64,000 nucleotides of DNA, taken from positions 5,956,001 through 6,020,000 of the forward strand of contig CM024186.1 of the NCBI GenBank assembly GCA_013433145.1. The letters run 5' to 3'. Source of the stretch: Ascaris suum (lineage: Eukaryota; Nematoda; Chromadorea; Rhabditida; Ascarididae). Every line of letters begins with the position of its first letter. Within the stretch, counting starts at the first letter, position 1. The notes under the pieces are model-generated. The model did no database searches. It was not told where the DNA came from and worked only from the letters and a program-made list of their open reading frames with translations. This document shows, one piece after another, positions 12,714 through 25,164 of this stretch. The translations under genes were made by a program, and so were the position numbers.

Positions 12714-15556
12714 TCTACGGAACGTCGACGAAGTTTACGCAGCGATTCATCACGATCGCCTTCTTCAAGTGGCCAACAGACGACCGCTCAGAAAAGCTCG
12801 CTCTACCCGACGGAAGAGCTAAAAAAGCTTGCCGGTTCCTTTCATTCAGAAGCTTTCGACGCGGATGATGGCGTTGTTCATCGCAAATCACAGCATTCCT
12901 TTATCCAACGAACAAGAAACGGGTCACTTTTTGAGAATTTTTCCTTTCCATAGATTTTAAGTACATTTATTTTCTGGTTGTTTAAATGGCCGTTTGACCA
13001 TTTATCGGTTCGATAATTTAAATGTCTGACCACTGTCCACATGGTCATCAGCTTATCATGAGAATCCAGCCAATGTCGGCAATATGTTTGTTTGCAAAAG
13101 TTTGGGAGTAATCGCATCAGCTACTACGAAAACGAGTGGAAGCAAAAGAAAAGGCAAGAAAATTTAAGCAAAGGTGATTTTTTGAAACGTTTTTTGAAGT
13201 TCATTACGACAGGTAATTCGAAACAAGGATTGGAGACACAGGTTAGGTGAGATATACGGGTACCTTTCCCCGATCCATTAGAAACATCCCCCAAGCTGCC
13301 GGAAATGTCGACCGGGGAGGGTGGAGGGAAGGGAGGGAAAAAATTGTGGAAATTGAATTTAATTTTTGAACTATATAACCAGGTTTTTACGAAGGTTCAA
13401 CGCCGCACTTAGCAGTTTAAAATTTTATTCAATATTACCTTTAGTGATTATCCACTTTTCATCGACGTTAATCAACGAACCAAAAAGTATCTCTTCTTAT
13501 TTCTATATGTTTCACTTAAGAAAATTCAAATGATACAATGATTGAAAGTAGAAATTCGAAGGTGAGAAAAAAAAATGATCCGGTTATCGCCGAAGATCAT
13601 TTGTCATTAAAAATTTTTCACTCATATAAAATTTGAAAAAAATTGCTGTTGATTTCTTAATATGTGGACACTAAGAAAGTCGGGAACTTTCAATTCCTCA
13701 ATTATTGCGATAATATTGGATATTCGCTTGCTTTAAAGACACCTTTATTTTCTTGTTTTTTAATAAATAATTAAGTATATTTTTGGTTTTTTTTAGTGTC
13801 AAATTTTAAAATGCATTGAATTATCCTTCAGTTTAATTTTAACAAATTAGTGCAATAGCAATGTCATCTTTACACTTCGCTATGCGTCATTCTTAGCATT
13901 GCTAATGGAACCTTTGGATGTAAGCTGTTTAGAATTGCTTGTAAATCTTTTATCTTTAAACTTTTATCTTTGTCCTTAAATCCCAAAATCTTTCGGCCTT
14001 TTTGCACCATTTTTTGAACAATTGTTGCCTTCTTCGGCACAAATCATCGTTTATATTGTCATATCACTCTGCTATACATTAGTGGTTTAAAGTTTTTTAT
14101 TAGTGATATTAAAGCAATCTTCATAAGAACCTGATTATTCTCATCTCTTTGTAAGTGCAAAGAAGATTCGTGCAAAAGTTTTGAAAAATGGGATCATATT
14201 TGAGAATACGGAGATAAGTTTTTCGTGTAAATCTGTTCTTAATTCAGCCCCTTTTATCCTCCCTATCGGACTATCGCTGCTTCAGCGAGGCAGTTTCTCC
14301 TTCCCCACAAAATTCGATAACGCCGCTTATATCGAAATTTAATATCTGCTAACCGCAGTGAAATTTCCGTTGAATTTTATAAACTTAGTTCATTACTTAT
14401 TTAAGTTATCACCTAATCACCTAATGATCCATCCATCCGCCGAGAGTCGGCGTGGCCCTTAACTTATAGTGAGTTTCAGTAATCATATTGTAGGTCGTAC
14501 GAGACCACTGATGAGAGTGAAAGTGATGAAGAGCTTGAAGGCGAGGAATATTCCCGAATTATACCTCGCTCATGTTTTTATTCAGAGTTCACGTCTTTTT
14601 TCGAATGGGGTATGTACCTTAAATTCTTTTTTTGTATGTGATTTTTCTTGCATATACAAATTTAAATGATGACTGAAAATAATAGGTGATAAAAAGAGGT
14701 ATTTTAACCTAATCAACTGCATATCTTATCTTGCAATCCCATTTAGATAACAGGTGATAAGAAAAAGAGGTACAGACGCATATAAAGATGAAATATAATG
14801 GAAGAGACAATTTAATAGAAAGCACCAATGGGGGGGGGGGGGGGGGGGGGGGGAAGGGAGCGCATATTTCCGCCAGCCATCTGTCTGGTAAACGGTTTTT
14901 GATAGTCTTCTCACTTTCGAATGCAGTCACGCTTAAACTAACATCGCTTAGACGCTATTGTTCCCTTCATATTATTATGGCTTATTTATTTTCGACAATT
15001 CTAAAATTTTTTATTGTGAAGTGCGTATTAGAACTCGACTTTTAATAATTTATCCTTGTCGAGTGGTTTTTTTTTCTTTGATTTTTTGATGAAATATGAA
15101 ATATGTTTGTCTCAAAAAAAAAAGGTAAAATAAGATTATCTCTTTGACAAAAAGAATAAAAAATGACAAAGAAGAAAAATTTTTTTGACTTTGATAAAAT
15201 TTCTCGTTGAGAAAAATATGAAGAAAAATCTTTTCTCATTACATGATTGCGTGCATATTTATCCTTTCTTATTAGGGTAGTACATTTTTGGAATCTAAAC
15301 TCATGGATTTTTTGATAGAATACATGCCTATTTGTACTCAGGTGCAATTGAAATTCGATATTTGAGGTAGTTTTGTCGCCGATTTCTTGAATGTTTTCAG
15401 TTTTGAAGAGTGCAGAAATTTTCAGTGAGCCCTCCGGTTTTATTTCTTGGTTTATTGATTGCGGTGATTTTAATATTAGTTGGCTTATATTATCATTCTC
15501 AATCGACGGTAGATGTTACGGCAAATGCATTAGAAAAGTGAGTCTTATCGGCTTAT

Positions 15557-15600
<44 letters not shown>

Positions 15601-15602
15601 TT

Positions 15603-15633
<31 letters not shown>

Positions 15634-18208
15634 TTATATTTTTTACACATGAAATGCGAAATGACGAGTAATTCAATGCTGAAGGCGATACTTTAACTGC
15701 TCATTTTCAGTTCAAATTGTGCATTCGTTTAATTTCTTCATCAGAATATAGTTTAGTCCTTTACGAAAAACAGTATTAGTGGGGAGGAGGCTTACCATTG
15801 CTAGTAATTCCACCTGATTTATTCCGCCTGTCAGCAGGAAAAGTTGTTGTGCAAATGTAAAGGTATTGCTAGTAATTATTCCTCTTTGTTTATCCGAATT
15901 GCAGCTTTCAGTTATCGGCTACAAATGGGTCGGTTATTGAAGAAACGCTATCCAAAAGAGGGTGATAAGACAAGAAATATTCTTCGATTGATTGGTGAAA
16001 AGCTCATTCTTCAAGTATGCATCACATTTCGCATCACTTTTTTTTTCTCTCGGCATCAATACCTCAATTTGTTAAAGGACATTCCTATTCAAGGTTTATG
16101 AAAGACCAACAGGTGACTGTTACTGCAGTGGGATTTGTGTGTGTTACTTTGGAGAAATGAAATAAAGCGAGGAACAATTTAGAGTAATAAAGTAAAGGGG
16201 GATGCCCTGAAAAAGGATAATTTGAAAAAGTTTAGCTCGAGATTTTACTCGATATTGTTTTGGATGAAGAAAGGGAGGGAATTCTTATCAGTTATTATCA
16301 CCCATTCTTTTGTGCAACATGTCAATGAATGTGCTGTAAATTTTTCGTTTTACAATGGATTTCATTGATAATTAAAACAATATATTCAGGAGGCAATCGA
16401 ACCTTATGTGGTGCTTATAGCTGGTGAAAGAGCAACGAGTTTTGCTGCTGATATTGTCAACGTATTTTTAAACGTAACGAATAGAGGTGCCATAGAGACA
16501 ATATTCCTCAACGGACAGAAAAAGAGACATGAATTGGATAAGGAAATCGTGCGTTTGCTCTCGAAAGAAAGTAAAACAGTGATCCTGGACGGTAAGGATT
16601 ATCGATTAGATATTTTAAGCTGCAAATGTTGGGGAGAAGGAAGGAGGATTATAGGAAGTAATATTTGAAGAAGGGCAAAGATAGGTTTTTTTAATCCGAA
16701 TTTTGTGGATGGAAGAGGTATACGAAGAGCGAGGAAAGAACTGGATGTCTGGCAAATGCTTGTCTTTTTTTGTTGAAAGTATTAAATTGAATGTCGAGGA
16801 AAGTGGTCACAAAAGGGAAGGATGGGGGGGGGGGGGGGGAGGGGAGAGAGATTGGAGAGTTATATCTTTGTAGGTATAGCAAAGCTGCAGAACTCTAATG
16901 GATCAGAGTGTTCTCCAACGTCTAGTTAACTCTGCATGTTACAAGTTATCGACACTCAGTAGTAGTCGTCCATTTGAAAGGGATTTAGTCGGATCTTAAG
17001 TAAATCTGCATCCAACATTTCTGCGTGGATTATCACCTTTTGCTGATGTTTATATGAGGGCTTAGCACTAATATCAAGAGATTCTTTAGTAATACTTCTA
17101 TGGCGCATTTGGTTTTGTGGGAAGTTGTTTGTAGGTGTCGACAAGCTGCGTGGTGATACTCCATTAAGTTTGCATAGTGTCTGCGATCCGGATCATTCGC
17201 CGTTTTCTTCTGCGTTGATATTGCTCACAATCAATAGGCCATTAGGGGCGGTGAATTCACAGTGCGAGATCACTGTTTCGAGGTTTGCTTGATTTTTGTC
17301 TTCATTCAATCCCATCTATCCTTATGCTGTTCACAGGACATATTCTAACCTCACTTTTATCTTCATAATGTTTTTATCTTATAGTTGAGGCTAGTTTCAA
17401 GTCAGAAGTGATTGAAAATTGAGCTTGAAGATTTGGTTGGCTGTAATAAACCCTGCAGGTTAATCTACCTGTGTAGGATGTATTCCTTCGGTCTGCATTT
17501 CTTTATATCTGTATGTTATTTGAAGTTGTGTTATACACATTTCGTTGTCTCCATCCTGTTCATTGCTACGTTTTTTGAGAAGTTGTCGACGTGTTGTGGT
17601 ACCCAAAATTGATGGGAATAACAAAGGAATTAGATAATGATATATAAGAACCAATTTTTTAAATTTGCTTCTATTTGAAGTTTAAAAATGATTCTGTATC
17701 ATATTCTTTTACTTCTTTACTTTGCAGATCAATCTTGTTTCTTGATAAGTTGTAGGTTGTATCAGATAAGAAAATAAGTTCCTTCTTTTGGTAGTGCATA
17801 TTCCTATGGTCGAATCTAGTTTAGATGAATGAAAAGATCTATCTATGGTAGGTCTGTGATAGGTCTATAATAGAACTATGCCAACTGAATCAAAAGTAGA
17901 AATTTTTATCGGAATTTGGTATTTTTCTTTTTCAATTAACGGCAGTCTTTGTTTTGAAATTAAATTGTCGTCGTTTTTTTTTTTTTTTTATTTTCAGAGT
18001 CGTTTAAATACGCTGAAGATAAAGTTGAACCTTCACATTCTTCGTAGTGTGTTAATCGTCTCAGCAATTTTTCTGCACATCTTTCAATTATTTTTTATTT
18101 ATTTTTAGTTTATTGGCAGATGAATGGCAATCGGAATATATGAATAAAGATCGAATATCGCCGATTCTATCTCGTATAACTTCATATGTGATATGCTTGA
18201 GGGATTAA
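12711..18208 (+). CDS. TOR1AIP1-like: Torsin-interacting (LAP1/LULL1-like) membrane protein
   Basis: Seven exons give a 330-residue type II membrane protein: 12711-12922, 14494-14609, 15426-15537, 15912-16014, 16390-16591, 17135-17282, 18109-18208. All junction phases agree (2,1,2,0,1,2). Residues 1-108 are Ser/Thr- and acid-rich (ETTDESESDEELEGEE), as in the nucleoplasmic part of LAP1. Residues about 111-131 are one helix (VLFLGLLIAVILILVGLYY). The rest resembles the luminal torsin-activating domain: VVLIAGERAT (LAP1 LLTAGRE..), LSLHSVCDPDHSPF..ALILLTI (LAP1 [24 protein letters not shown]), and a C-terminal SPILSRITSYVICL (LAP1 LWSRISHLVLPV..ICL). Arg320 aligns with the LAP1 arginine finger that activates torsin ATPases in the perinuclear space. 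Cysteines in the CDPDH and VICL segments match conserved positions. Exon 1's donor (GGGTCACT) is weak. Family assignment rests on recalled alignment, not a search. Confidence 0.65.
13121..13173 (+). other. Possible 53-nt cassette exon of the torsin-cofactor-like gene
   Basis: CGCATCAG precedes and GGTGATT follows a 53-base open block with basic coding content. Its length is not a multiple of three, so inclusion between exons 1 and 2 shifts frame. The next exon stays open in that frame, and translation then meets TGA at the first codon of the membrane exon. Skipping it gives the full protein. It may be an alternative exon or a chance pair of splice-like sites. Confidence 0.35.
14830..14853 (+). 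repeat. G24 homopolymer
   Basis: Twenty-four consecutive G residues lie in the intron before the membrane-helix exon of the torsin-cofactor-like gene. Other long G or C runs occur at 5223-5241, 12430-12441, 16824-16839, near 36467 and 37145, and at about 47862 and 55646. Confidence 0.95.
15556..15637 (+). repeat. (TTTA)n microsatellite
   Basis: About 80 bp of TTTA units with one slip, starting about 20 bases after the donor of the membrane-helix exon (15537) in the torsin-cofactor-like gene. Confidence 0.95.
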
Positions 18209-19450
18209 CTGGAAGGAACTTGTTTCAGCAAAAGTGTTCTGTACTGTGGGTTGAAGTTGATCCTTCGATAATCGATCGTATATTCACGTGAAATTTTCGT
18301 TTGTTGATGATCGTTTTATTAATATTTATTCGGTACATATATAAATAGACACAACGTAATAAGATTGTTTTTGAATTTGTTATTTATTTATTCAAATTAC
18401 TGTTATATTTACAAAGCGTTACTGAATATTCACTTATGTAATTCACGTGTTATTTTATTTATTCAACCTAAGATTCCTGTTAGGTATAGGGGTAAAAATT
18501 TTAATCAATTATAAAAGCGTGGATTGCGGTTTTTAGAGGCGAATAGCTTTATATGCCGAATGGGACTTCATTTTTCCAGCGATACGCAATGAATGTCGTC
18601 GTTTTTTCTTATTTTTAATTATGGAGGAGCTTTTAGTATGTCTTATTTCATGAGTCGGCTAAATAATATATATATTAGTATATTAGAAGAAGTGGTTTAA
18701 TTCTTCTGAATTTTCCATGAGAATGAAATCAAATATGATTTTATATTATTTTAATATTTTTTGCTATGATTATCGAAAAATATTTTCCATTTGAATGTTT
18801 CATACGGATTTGAAGAGGCAATTTTAGTCAAGCAATAACAGCAAATATCATGATCAGTTCGTTAGATTCAAGGTCGTTTACTATGGTATAGGCTTTAAAC
18901 TCTTTTGGGAGGGAATATTGTTGCAATATTATTAAATTATCTAATATATGGGAAATGTTGCTTAAACGAAACGAAAAAATAACGTATGGATGTGCTACGT
19001 TATTCACTTTTTACTAGATGGAGTCATCCTACCTTGTTTACTTGATTAGTGGTTTACCTGTATTTTCTCGTTTTCAAGTACACTATCAACGCCCACCTTT
19101 ATTATATACCTGTCTACCTTGACGCATTAATAAGAAGTTATAATTATTAATAGAAGCATTTAGTGGAATCATTGAGTTCAAAGATTACATGAATCGACAA
19201 GAAGATTAATTTCTTCGCAAGTTGCATTTGGGAGATACATCTTTGCAAATGCGCAATTCCGATTTATCCATTTTTTCACGTCACGTACCGCATAGAGATT
19301 TGCATAATACTTTATCTATAAACAAATCAAAAAAGATTATTTCAACGAACGGAAATTTGTAAATATTATTATTATTTCAATTTAATTGTGTTTGAAATTT
19401 TCGTTATAATTGTTGGGACTATTCAAAATGATCCTAAATAATTTGATTAT

Positions 19451-19519
<69 letters not shown>

Positions 19520-20240
19520 AATATCAAATGCTTTGTTATTATTATAGGTTCCGTATTTAATTGATGAAAGGGGTGGAAGGGGAGGGGGAAGGAAGCAGAG
19601 AAAAAGTAAAAAGATAGCTAGATTTTCGGTGAAGGGTTACGTTGCAGATCCCTACGGAATTAATTATAATAAGCAATTGTTACTATGAAAGGTGATTTTC
19701 ATGAATATGTTATCATCATCTCTATAATTGTTATTAAATATATTTGAAGAATTTGCATATTATTCATTTTTATCTCTCATCATCATCGATTATAATAATA
19801 CTAATTTATTTTTCTCTGTTGATTTTATTTAGGAAAATGGAATAAACTGATATAATTTCCTTTGAAATGCTAATTTAACGCTAAACTATATGATATGCTA
19901 TCCGGAAATGAAAATTGATCAAATCTTGCATTGCAATTTTACACTTTTGCATTGCAATTTTATCTCAAATAATAAAAGGTAAGTGTATAATATGGTATAA
20001 TTATTATAAATTGTCATACTAACCAAAACGGTGTATTCTGGGCCATATTATTGTCACTTCAAGGGCATCGAAAAATAATTGCAATTTGAGAAATGCCCTC
20101 AAACATATGAGGAGTAGAGGAGTAGACTACATCACCAGTATATTTTACACGTAAATATGCAATGATGTAATGTCTTAATTATACTATTCATAGAAATTAG
20201 AGTTATTTGCACTTTTGTTAAAATGAACTTCAAATAGTAC
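18209..20240. other. Intergenic AT-rich region
   Basis: No exon chain recognised. It contains a (TA)n array at 19459-19516 followed by a G-rich block (19565-19600). Two imperfect copies of TTGCATTGCAATTTTA lie at 19925-19965. A possible last minus-strand exon of the next gene lies near 19990-20040: an acceptor-like CCCAG followed by eight codons and a stop. Confidence 0.45.
19459..19516. repeat. (TA)n microsatellite, about 58 bp
   Basis: Perfect alternating TA between the convergent torsin-cofactor-like gene and the minus-strand gene at 20.2 kb. Confidence 0.95.
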
Positions 20241-21754
20241 CTGTGCGCAATGTTGAGGTGAAAGGATCAACGATGGTTTGCTATTCGATTGTTGCACATT
20301 CTCAACCGCTGTGAGGGTCAGTGGTTGTGAAGACAAATGTCGAGAAGGTTGCACATGTGGAACTTGCGAGGTAGTATACGATTGGAACATATTTGTAGTA
20401 GTTCCAATTTGTGGTACATCTAAATCTGATGATGGTCGTTTCCGCGGCATTGCCGACATTCGCTTCGGTAGCTCAATAATCACCGGCTGTCTCATAGAGG
20501 TATTTATAGACTTCTGATTGAGCGATGCTAATTGAACGGGCATAATATGAGGTGAAGTTGAGTCACTTCCATCGGTATGCTCTATTTGAAGCATTAATTG
20601 TGATTGCGTTGAAGATGCTTCACCGATTGACCAAAGACGATTCTACAAGGATTATTAGTTTATACTATTTGGTATTGGAGTTCTCGATAAAATTTTGCAG
20701 CGTATACACATAAGTGATAAGCAGCTGTAAATGATAGATATTTTTTAGTCCATATAATTGTGGAAATTGAACTCTTCCTCTTTTCGTTACTCGTAGAATA
20801 ATAAAATTGTTGAAAATTGATAAGCCTTTATCAAGAAGAAATCATCGTTTCAATTATACCTGTATCATCTCATTTCATCAAAGATCAGCCGCAAGTTTAT
20901 GATATCGCCGAATTTTTTTTTTGATGCTAGCAACTCTCTAATTTATTGTCAACGATGTCTTCTTTTAGCGGTTACTATAAAATGACAAATGCTTAGGGAA
21001 CGATTCCGTTTTTTTTTTTCGTTTTGGTAAAGCTCAAAGTATCGAACGATGTATCGAGATCACGCATTGAGTTTATTGATTAACCCAGAGGTTATCGTTG
21101 GCTTCTGGATACGGTAAACTCAGTTTTTGGTAACTCATAAAATCGCAATAAATGAAACACTCAATCAGTTGTAATCCCATTTTTAAGGCAATATTTTATT
21201 CAACTATGAATCCTATAATCTTTTTCATTCATTAGTAAATGTTGTTTCCTTTTATTACAATTCAGTAAAAAGTTTTATTACTTATTAAGGCGGTAAGCGC
21301 AGAGATACGATATATGTCTAGGTATTGTGTATAAATAACCGTATGGGTATGTGTACCTAACACGGATACCATATAATGGTCCAACTGAATATCATATACA
21401 TACTGAGCATATAGCATTGGGCTAGTATAAAGGTTAGCCATAAATATTCGAATGAAACAGTAACTGTTAAACGACAAAAAAATATTTGAACGAAAATATT
21501 GAAATAAACAATAAAATGAAGTAAGTAAAGGATATCGATTAACTTATTGAATTTTATATGAATAAATGTTTTTTTTTTGAAATTATAATTAAATTTGGAT
21601 TTAAAAAAAGATTAAATAATAAAAATGTTAATTTTACGTTAACATCCAATTCATTGTTGTCGATTTCGATGCATTTATATCGTTTCGTTTTATGTGCTAA
21701 TTTTGGTTTATTCACTAAACGTCGCATCTCCTCAATTCGTTGTCGATAATTCAT
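20241..21754 (-). CDS. Unrecognised disordered protein, two exons seen
   Basis: Two exons join in phase 0: 21754-21638 (start ATG at 21754, exon acceptor at 21773) and 20642-20241, together 173 codons. The first encodes a basic helix-forming segment (RQRIEEMRRLVNKPKLAHKT). The second is rich in Ser, Thr, Gln and Pro with a basic patch (PKRMSAMPRKRPSS), typical of a disordered nuclear regulator. The second exon ends at a GTACTA donor, so a short last exon must follow; one option near 20040 gives eight codons and a stop. The start sits 18 bases after a CATTCAG acceptor, which would fit trans-splicing. I know no family with this pattern. A separate minus-strand open exon at 22609-22738 does not join in frame. 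Confidence 0.5.
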
Positions 21755-22021
21755 CAATGCGGGAATCTCCACCTGAATGTAATTGAATCCATTTCATAAC
21801 GGTTAACCTTCTGCTCCATCAATACAATCCACTAACGTATTTATAGGGATGAGGTAGTGGGGGGAGGGGAGGGGCACTAATGTGAGGAATACGGTTGTTC
21901 CCATCTCTTAAAGTTTTGCTTTTCGTGAATTTCTTGAAAAACAAAAAGCTGCTTGTAAATTTTTTCATATGCAATTTTTAACTGAAATTTTAAACTAAAA
22001 TATATTTATTCGAATTTAAAA

Positions 22022-22250
22022 AATTCATCTCTCCCCCTCTCCTCCTATTTTGTAATTTAATTCATCCCTCCCCCTCCCCTCCTATTTTTGTATTTAATTC
22101 ATCCCCCCTCCCCTCCTATTTTGTAATTAAATTCATCCCTCCCCTCCCCTCCTATTTTGTAATTAAATTCATCTCTCCCTCCCCCTCCCCTCCTCCTATT
22201 TTGTAATTTAATTCATCCCTCCCCCTCCCCTTCTATTTTGTAATTTAATG
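22022..22250 (+). repeat. Minisatellite, about six 38-bp polypyrimidine units
   Basis: Units alternate a C/T-only block (CCCTCCCCCTCCCCTCCTAT-like) with an AT-rich spacer (TTTTGTAATTTAATTCAT-like). Copies differ by small substitutions and length changes. All C-rich blocks lie on the plus strand. It is upstream of the minus-strand gene at 20.2-21.8 kb. Confidence 0.92.
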
Positions 22251-22608
22251 GTTGGGTTGATAATAATAGTGGAACAGAGAATAATCTCATAAATCTATAG
22301 CATGGAAAAAAACGTACAGTCAACGTAAAATAAGTTCAAAAACACTATTCAAATACATACGTGAAAAACGAATCAGTAATGCACAGCTAACGTTGAGCAA
22401 ACAAGAATGTGCTTGTAATGCACAAAAGAAAGAAAGCGACGAACATAAAGCATGTTTGCTTGCAATGGTTATTGAAGTACAGGTATGAACAGGTGAATAT
22501 CTTCAGAATCAACGTGAAAAAAGTGAGCAAGCATTTGTCAATAAAATTTGTCTTTACCTTAGCACTGGAAGCAAGAGTGAAAAAGCATCGATAATGCGAC
22601 GATATTCA

Positions 22609-22738
22609 TTATGGCTTAATCTTCTCGCCAATATAAGACAGTGCTTTGATCAACGTGTTGTTGGATGGGGCGTAATGCCGTCGGCGGTTACCGTCGGTCA
22701 TTTGGCGAGGTTGCGGTACACTGCGTCGTCCAGATGAC
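22609..22738 (-). other. Possible terminal exon of an unrecognised minus-strand gene
   Basis: An ACAATTAG acceptor precedes a 43-codon frame (phase 2 entry) ending in TAA. The block is clearly GC-richer than its surroundings and encodes a basic segment (GNRRRHYAPSNNTLIKALSY). The plus strand is also open across it, so strand is not certain. No upstream exon was identified. Confidence 0.3.
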
Positions 22739-23444
22739 CTAATTGTGCATCATTTTGTCCACTTTATCCCATCTTTCCAATCCACACAAAACGCATCATG
22801 CATAGATTATTGATGTGGTATAAGAAATATACGCACCATTTCACTTTGATCGATTTGTTTCCTTGTTTATTATATCTTATCGGTCATATTACTCAATAGT
22901 ATGATGAAATAATGGAATATCGATGGTTTCATATTCAAATTAAATGTGAAATGTGTTTAATGTAACCCGTATGGCTCTTATTGACACCGGTCAATAAATA
23001 AAATAGAAAATCTCTAATAAATCATAATTGGTGTTTTTTTTTTGTTTTGCACAATTCGATGAGATGGTTCAAAAAGATATCGAAATTGAGTGATAATCAT
23101 TTTTTGGGTTAAATGGATTATATCTTGCTCAATGAAATATTGGCAATTTTAACTTCATTCGATCGTTCCGATAAAAAAATCACTCAGAAGAATTAAGATG
23201 TATAGAAGCGTATCAAATTATATTCCCCATAAATTAGCATATTGTACTCTGAATTAAAAGTGCTTCTTATATACAAGGAGAATAAATTATCATAAAATGA
23301 ATATGTGAACTCAATTATTGCAACGTGATGGGGAGGATGGCGGTATATAATCGTAGTAATTAGATTGTACTTAGTAAAACCGATACAACGGTCGGAAAAT
23401 TCGAGAAGAACGACACTGCAGTGCTGACCATTTCTTGGTTATAG

Positions 23445-23943
23445 CATTGCACAATATTGCTCGGACTATTCCCCTCGTATGCTTATTATATTTGTTACAC
23501 ACTGTATAAATGGTGGAAGCCTATTTTCATAGAGATTCAGCAGTTTGCTGTAGGTGCCGAAAGTGTGCAAAGTTCAGCAAAGATAGAATCCTCTCAGGTT
23601 GCCGAGAAGAATGCTCGACATGAGTCTCTCAAGAATCGCACAAAACTTGCTAGCAATGATCGAGGAAAGTTGAGGAATGAGAAAGGCGGAGGGGAGGTGT
23701 GGGAGTGGTTGGGGATGCTTCTAACATCCGTTGGGGCCTCAAATAAAACACTAATTTTTATTGCAAAATTCCGAAAGAAATAGGCCCCACTTTCAATGTC
23801 AAATCAACTCGGCATCAGAAGGGTTCCTCTATGTTTCCTTCTGGCTCCATCAGCAGTTAGAGCATCATGACAAGCAGTTCTTCAGGGATGTTCTCTCCTC
23901 TGTGGTTAACACCTCGTCTCATACGAAGTTTGAGCTTACTTAA
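23445..23943 (+). CDS. 3' part of an unrecognised membrane protein
   Basis: Two exons join in phase 0: 23445-23696 and 23857-23943 (stop TAA). The first opens after TTGGTTATAG with a hydrophobic stretch (ILLGLFPSYAYYICYTLY) followed by a Trp-Trp-Lys and a polar, Lys/Ser/Glu-rich tail. The second ends with a phenylalanine-rich acidic/basic segment (KQFFRDVLSSVVNTSS). The 5' exons were not found. The order of last helix, WxxP-like turn and basic tail recalls TMEM208-type ER proteins, but the likeness is too weak to name it. The frame of exon 1 could also run on to a stop at 23783. Confidence 0.35.
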
Positions 23944-24822
23944 GTGTGGAATTGCGGCTATGAAAATTTGAACCGTTGTTGGGATCATCCAAAACTAGCA
24001 TATTTCGATTAACGCTGGACACTTGAGTTGGGAAAAATCTATTGAATACTAAATGTAACAAAATTAACGTACTTAAATTCATCGAAGAGAATAAATAAAT
24101 GCAGTGAAATTATCATATAAGACGAAGTGATATATTTGCAAACTATAAATGTGCAAATTATTTATTCAAAAAGCATTTGAAAAGATGTTTCGAAACGATG
24201 ATGCATTAGCGAGTAGCCATCGATAGCTGAATAAAATTCATAGATAATTGTTGAACAAATAAATAAATAACAATCACATTTTGAAATAAAAAATTGAAGA
24301 GAATCAAATATTTATTGCAATTAATTTCTGAGATCCATTATCAAAACTTTTTTCATTGAAAAAAAAAATCGAAATAATTCTCTAAATGAAATTTATAAAA
24401 ACCGAAAGAAAAATTTCATCGATATGGTGAATTTTTGATTAAAATTTTCAACAATTCAAAATAAATGATCACTTTTGTTAAGAGAATCTTCGAGAAAAAA
24501 AATTTTTTTTTTCTTCAATACAACAAAAGAAAAACGAAAAATAATAAAACGAGAGGAAATAAGACCATTGCAATAATAACGCTTACAATGATACATCGTG
24601 ACAGCTGTTCAAACACACGTTTACGTTCTCTAGAAAAACACAACCTGCAATTCTATTCAATGACCTATAGACTATGACGATCTACTATTCTCTGATGTCA
24701 TTTGTATCTGATCCCTGTGGAACGCGCAAAAGGTATATATTTGCCTGTCGCGGCAAATAAGCAATGCTACTGAAATACATGTAAACATACATACATCATA
24801 CTTACACATATATGCATATTGC

Positions 24823-24935
<113 letters not shown>

Positions 24936-25164
24936 CAGAAGTATATATACAATTAAGGGAGTAACACCAGTGCCTCTAACATACAGAAACAACAAAAATC
25001 GCTTTCAAATTATCCACTTGCATCCTTTATGGATCATCGAAGATTAACCAGTTTTGAATTCGTCACCCTTCCAAATATCATCGATGCGTTTACATAATTA
25101 TACCGTTTAAACAAAACATAGCGAGCCGTTCAAAATTATATTTATCCCTCAATAATTCGATGCT

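Noticed and set aside
17990..18070. Extra exon in the torsin-cofactor-like gene after TTATTTTCAG
   Set aside because: Its phase gives a stop within three codons after exon 17135-17282, while direct joining to 18109 is in frame and restores the conserved C-terminus.
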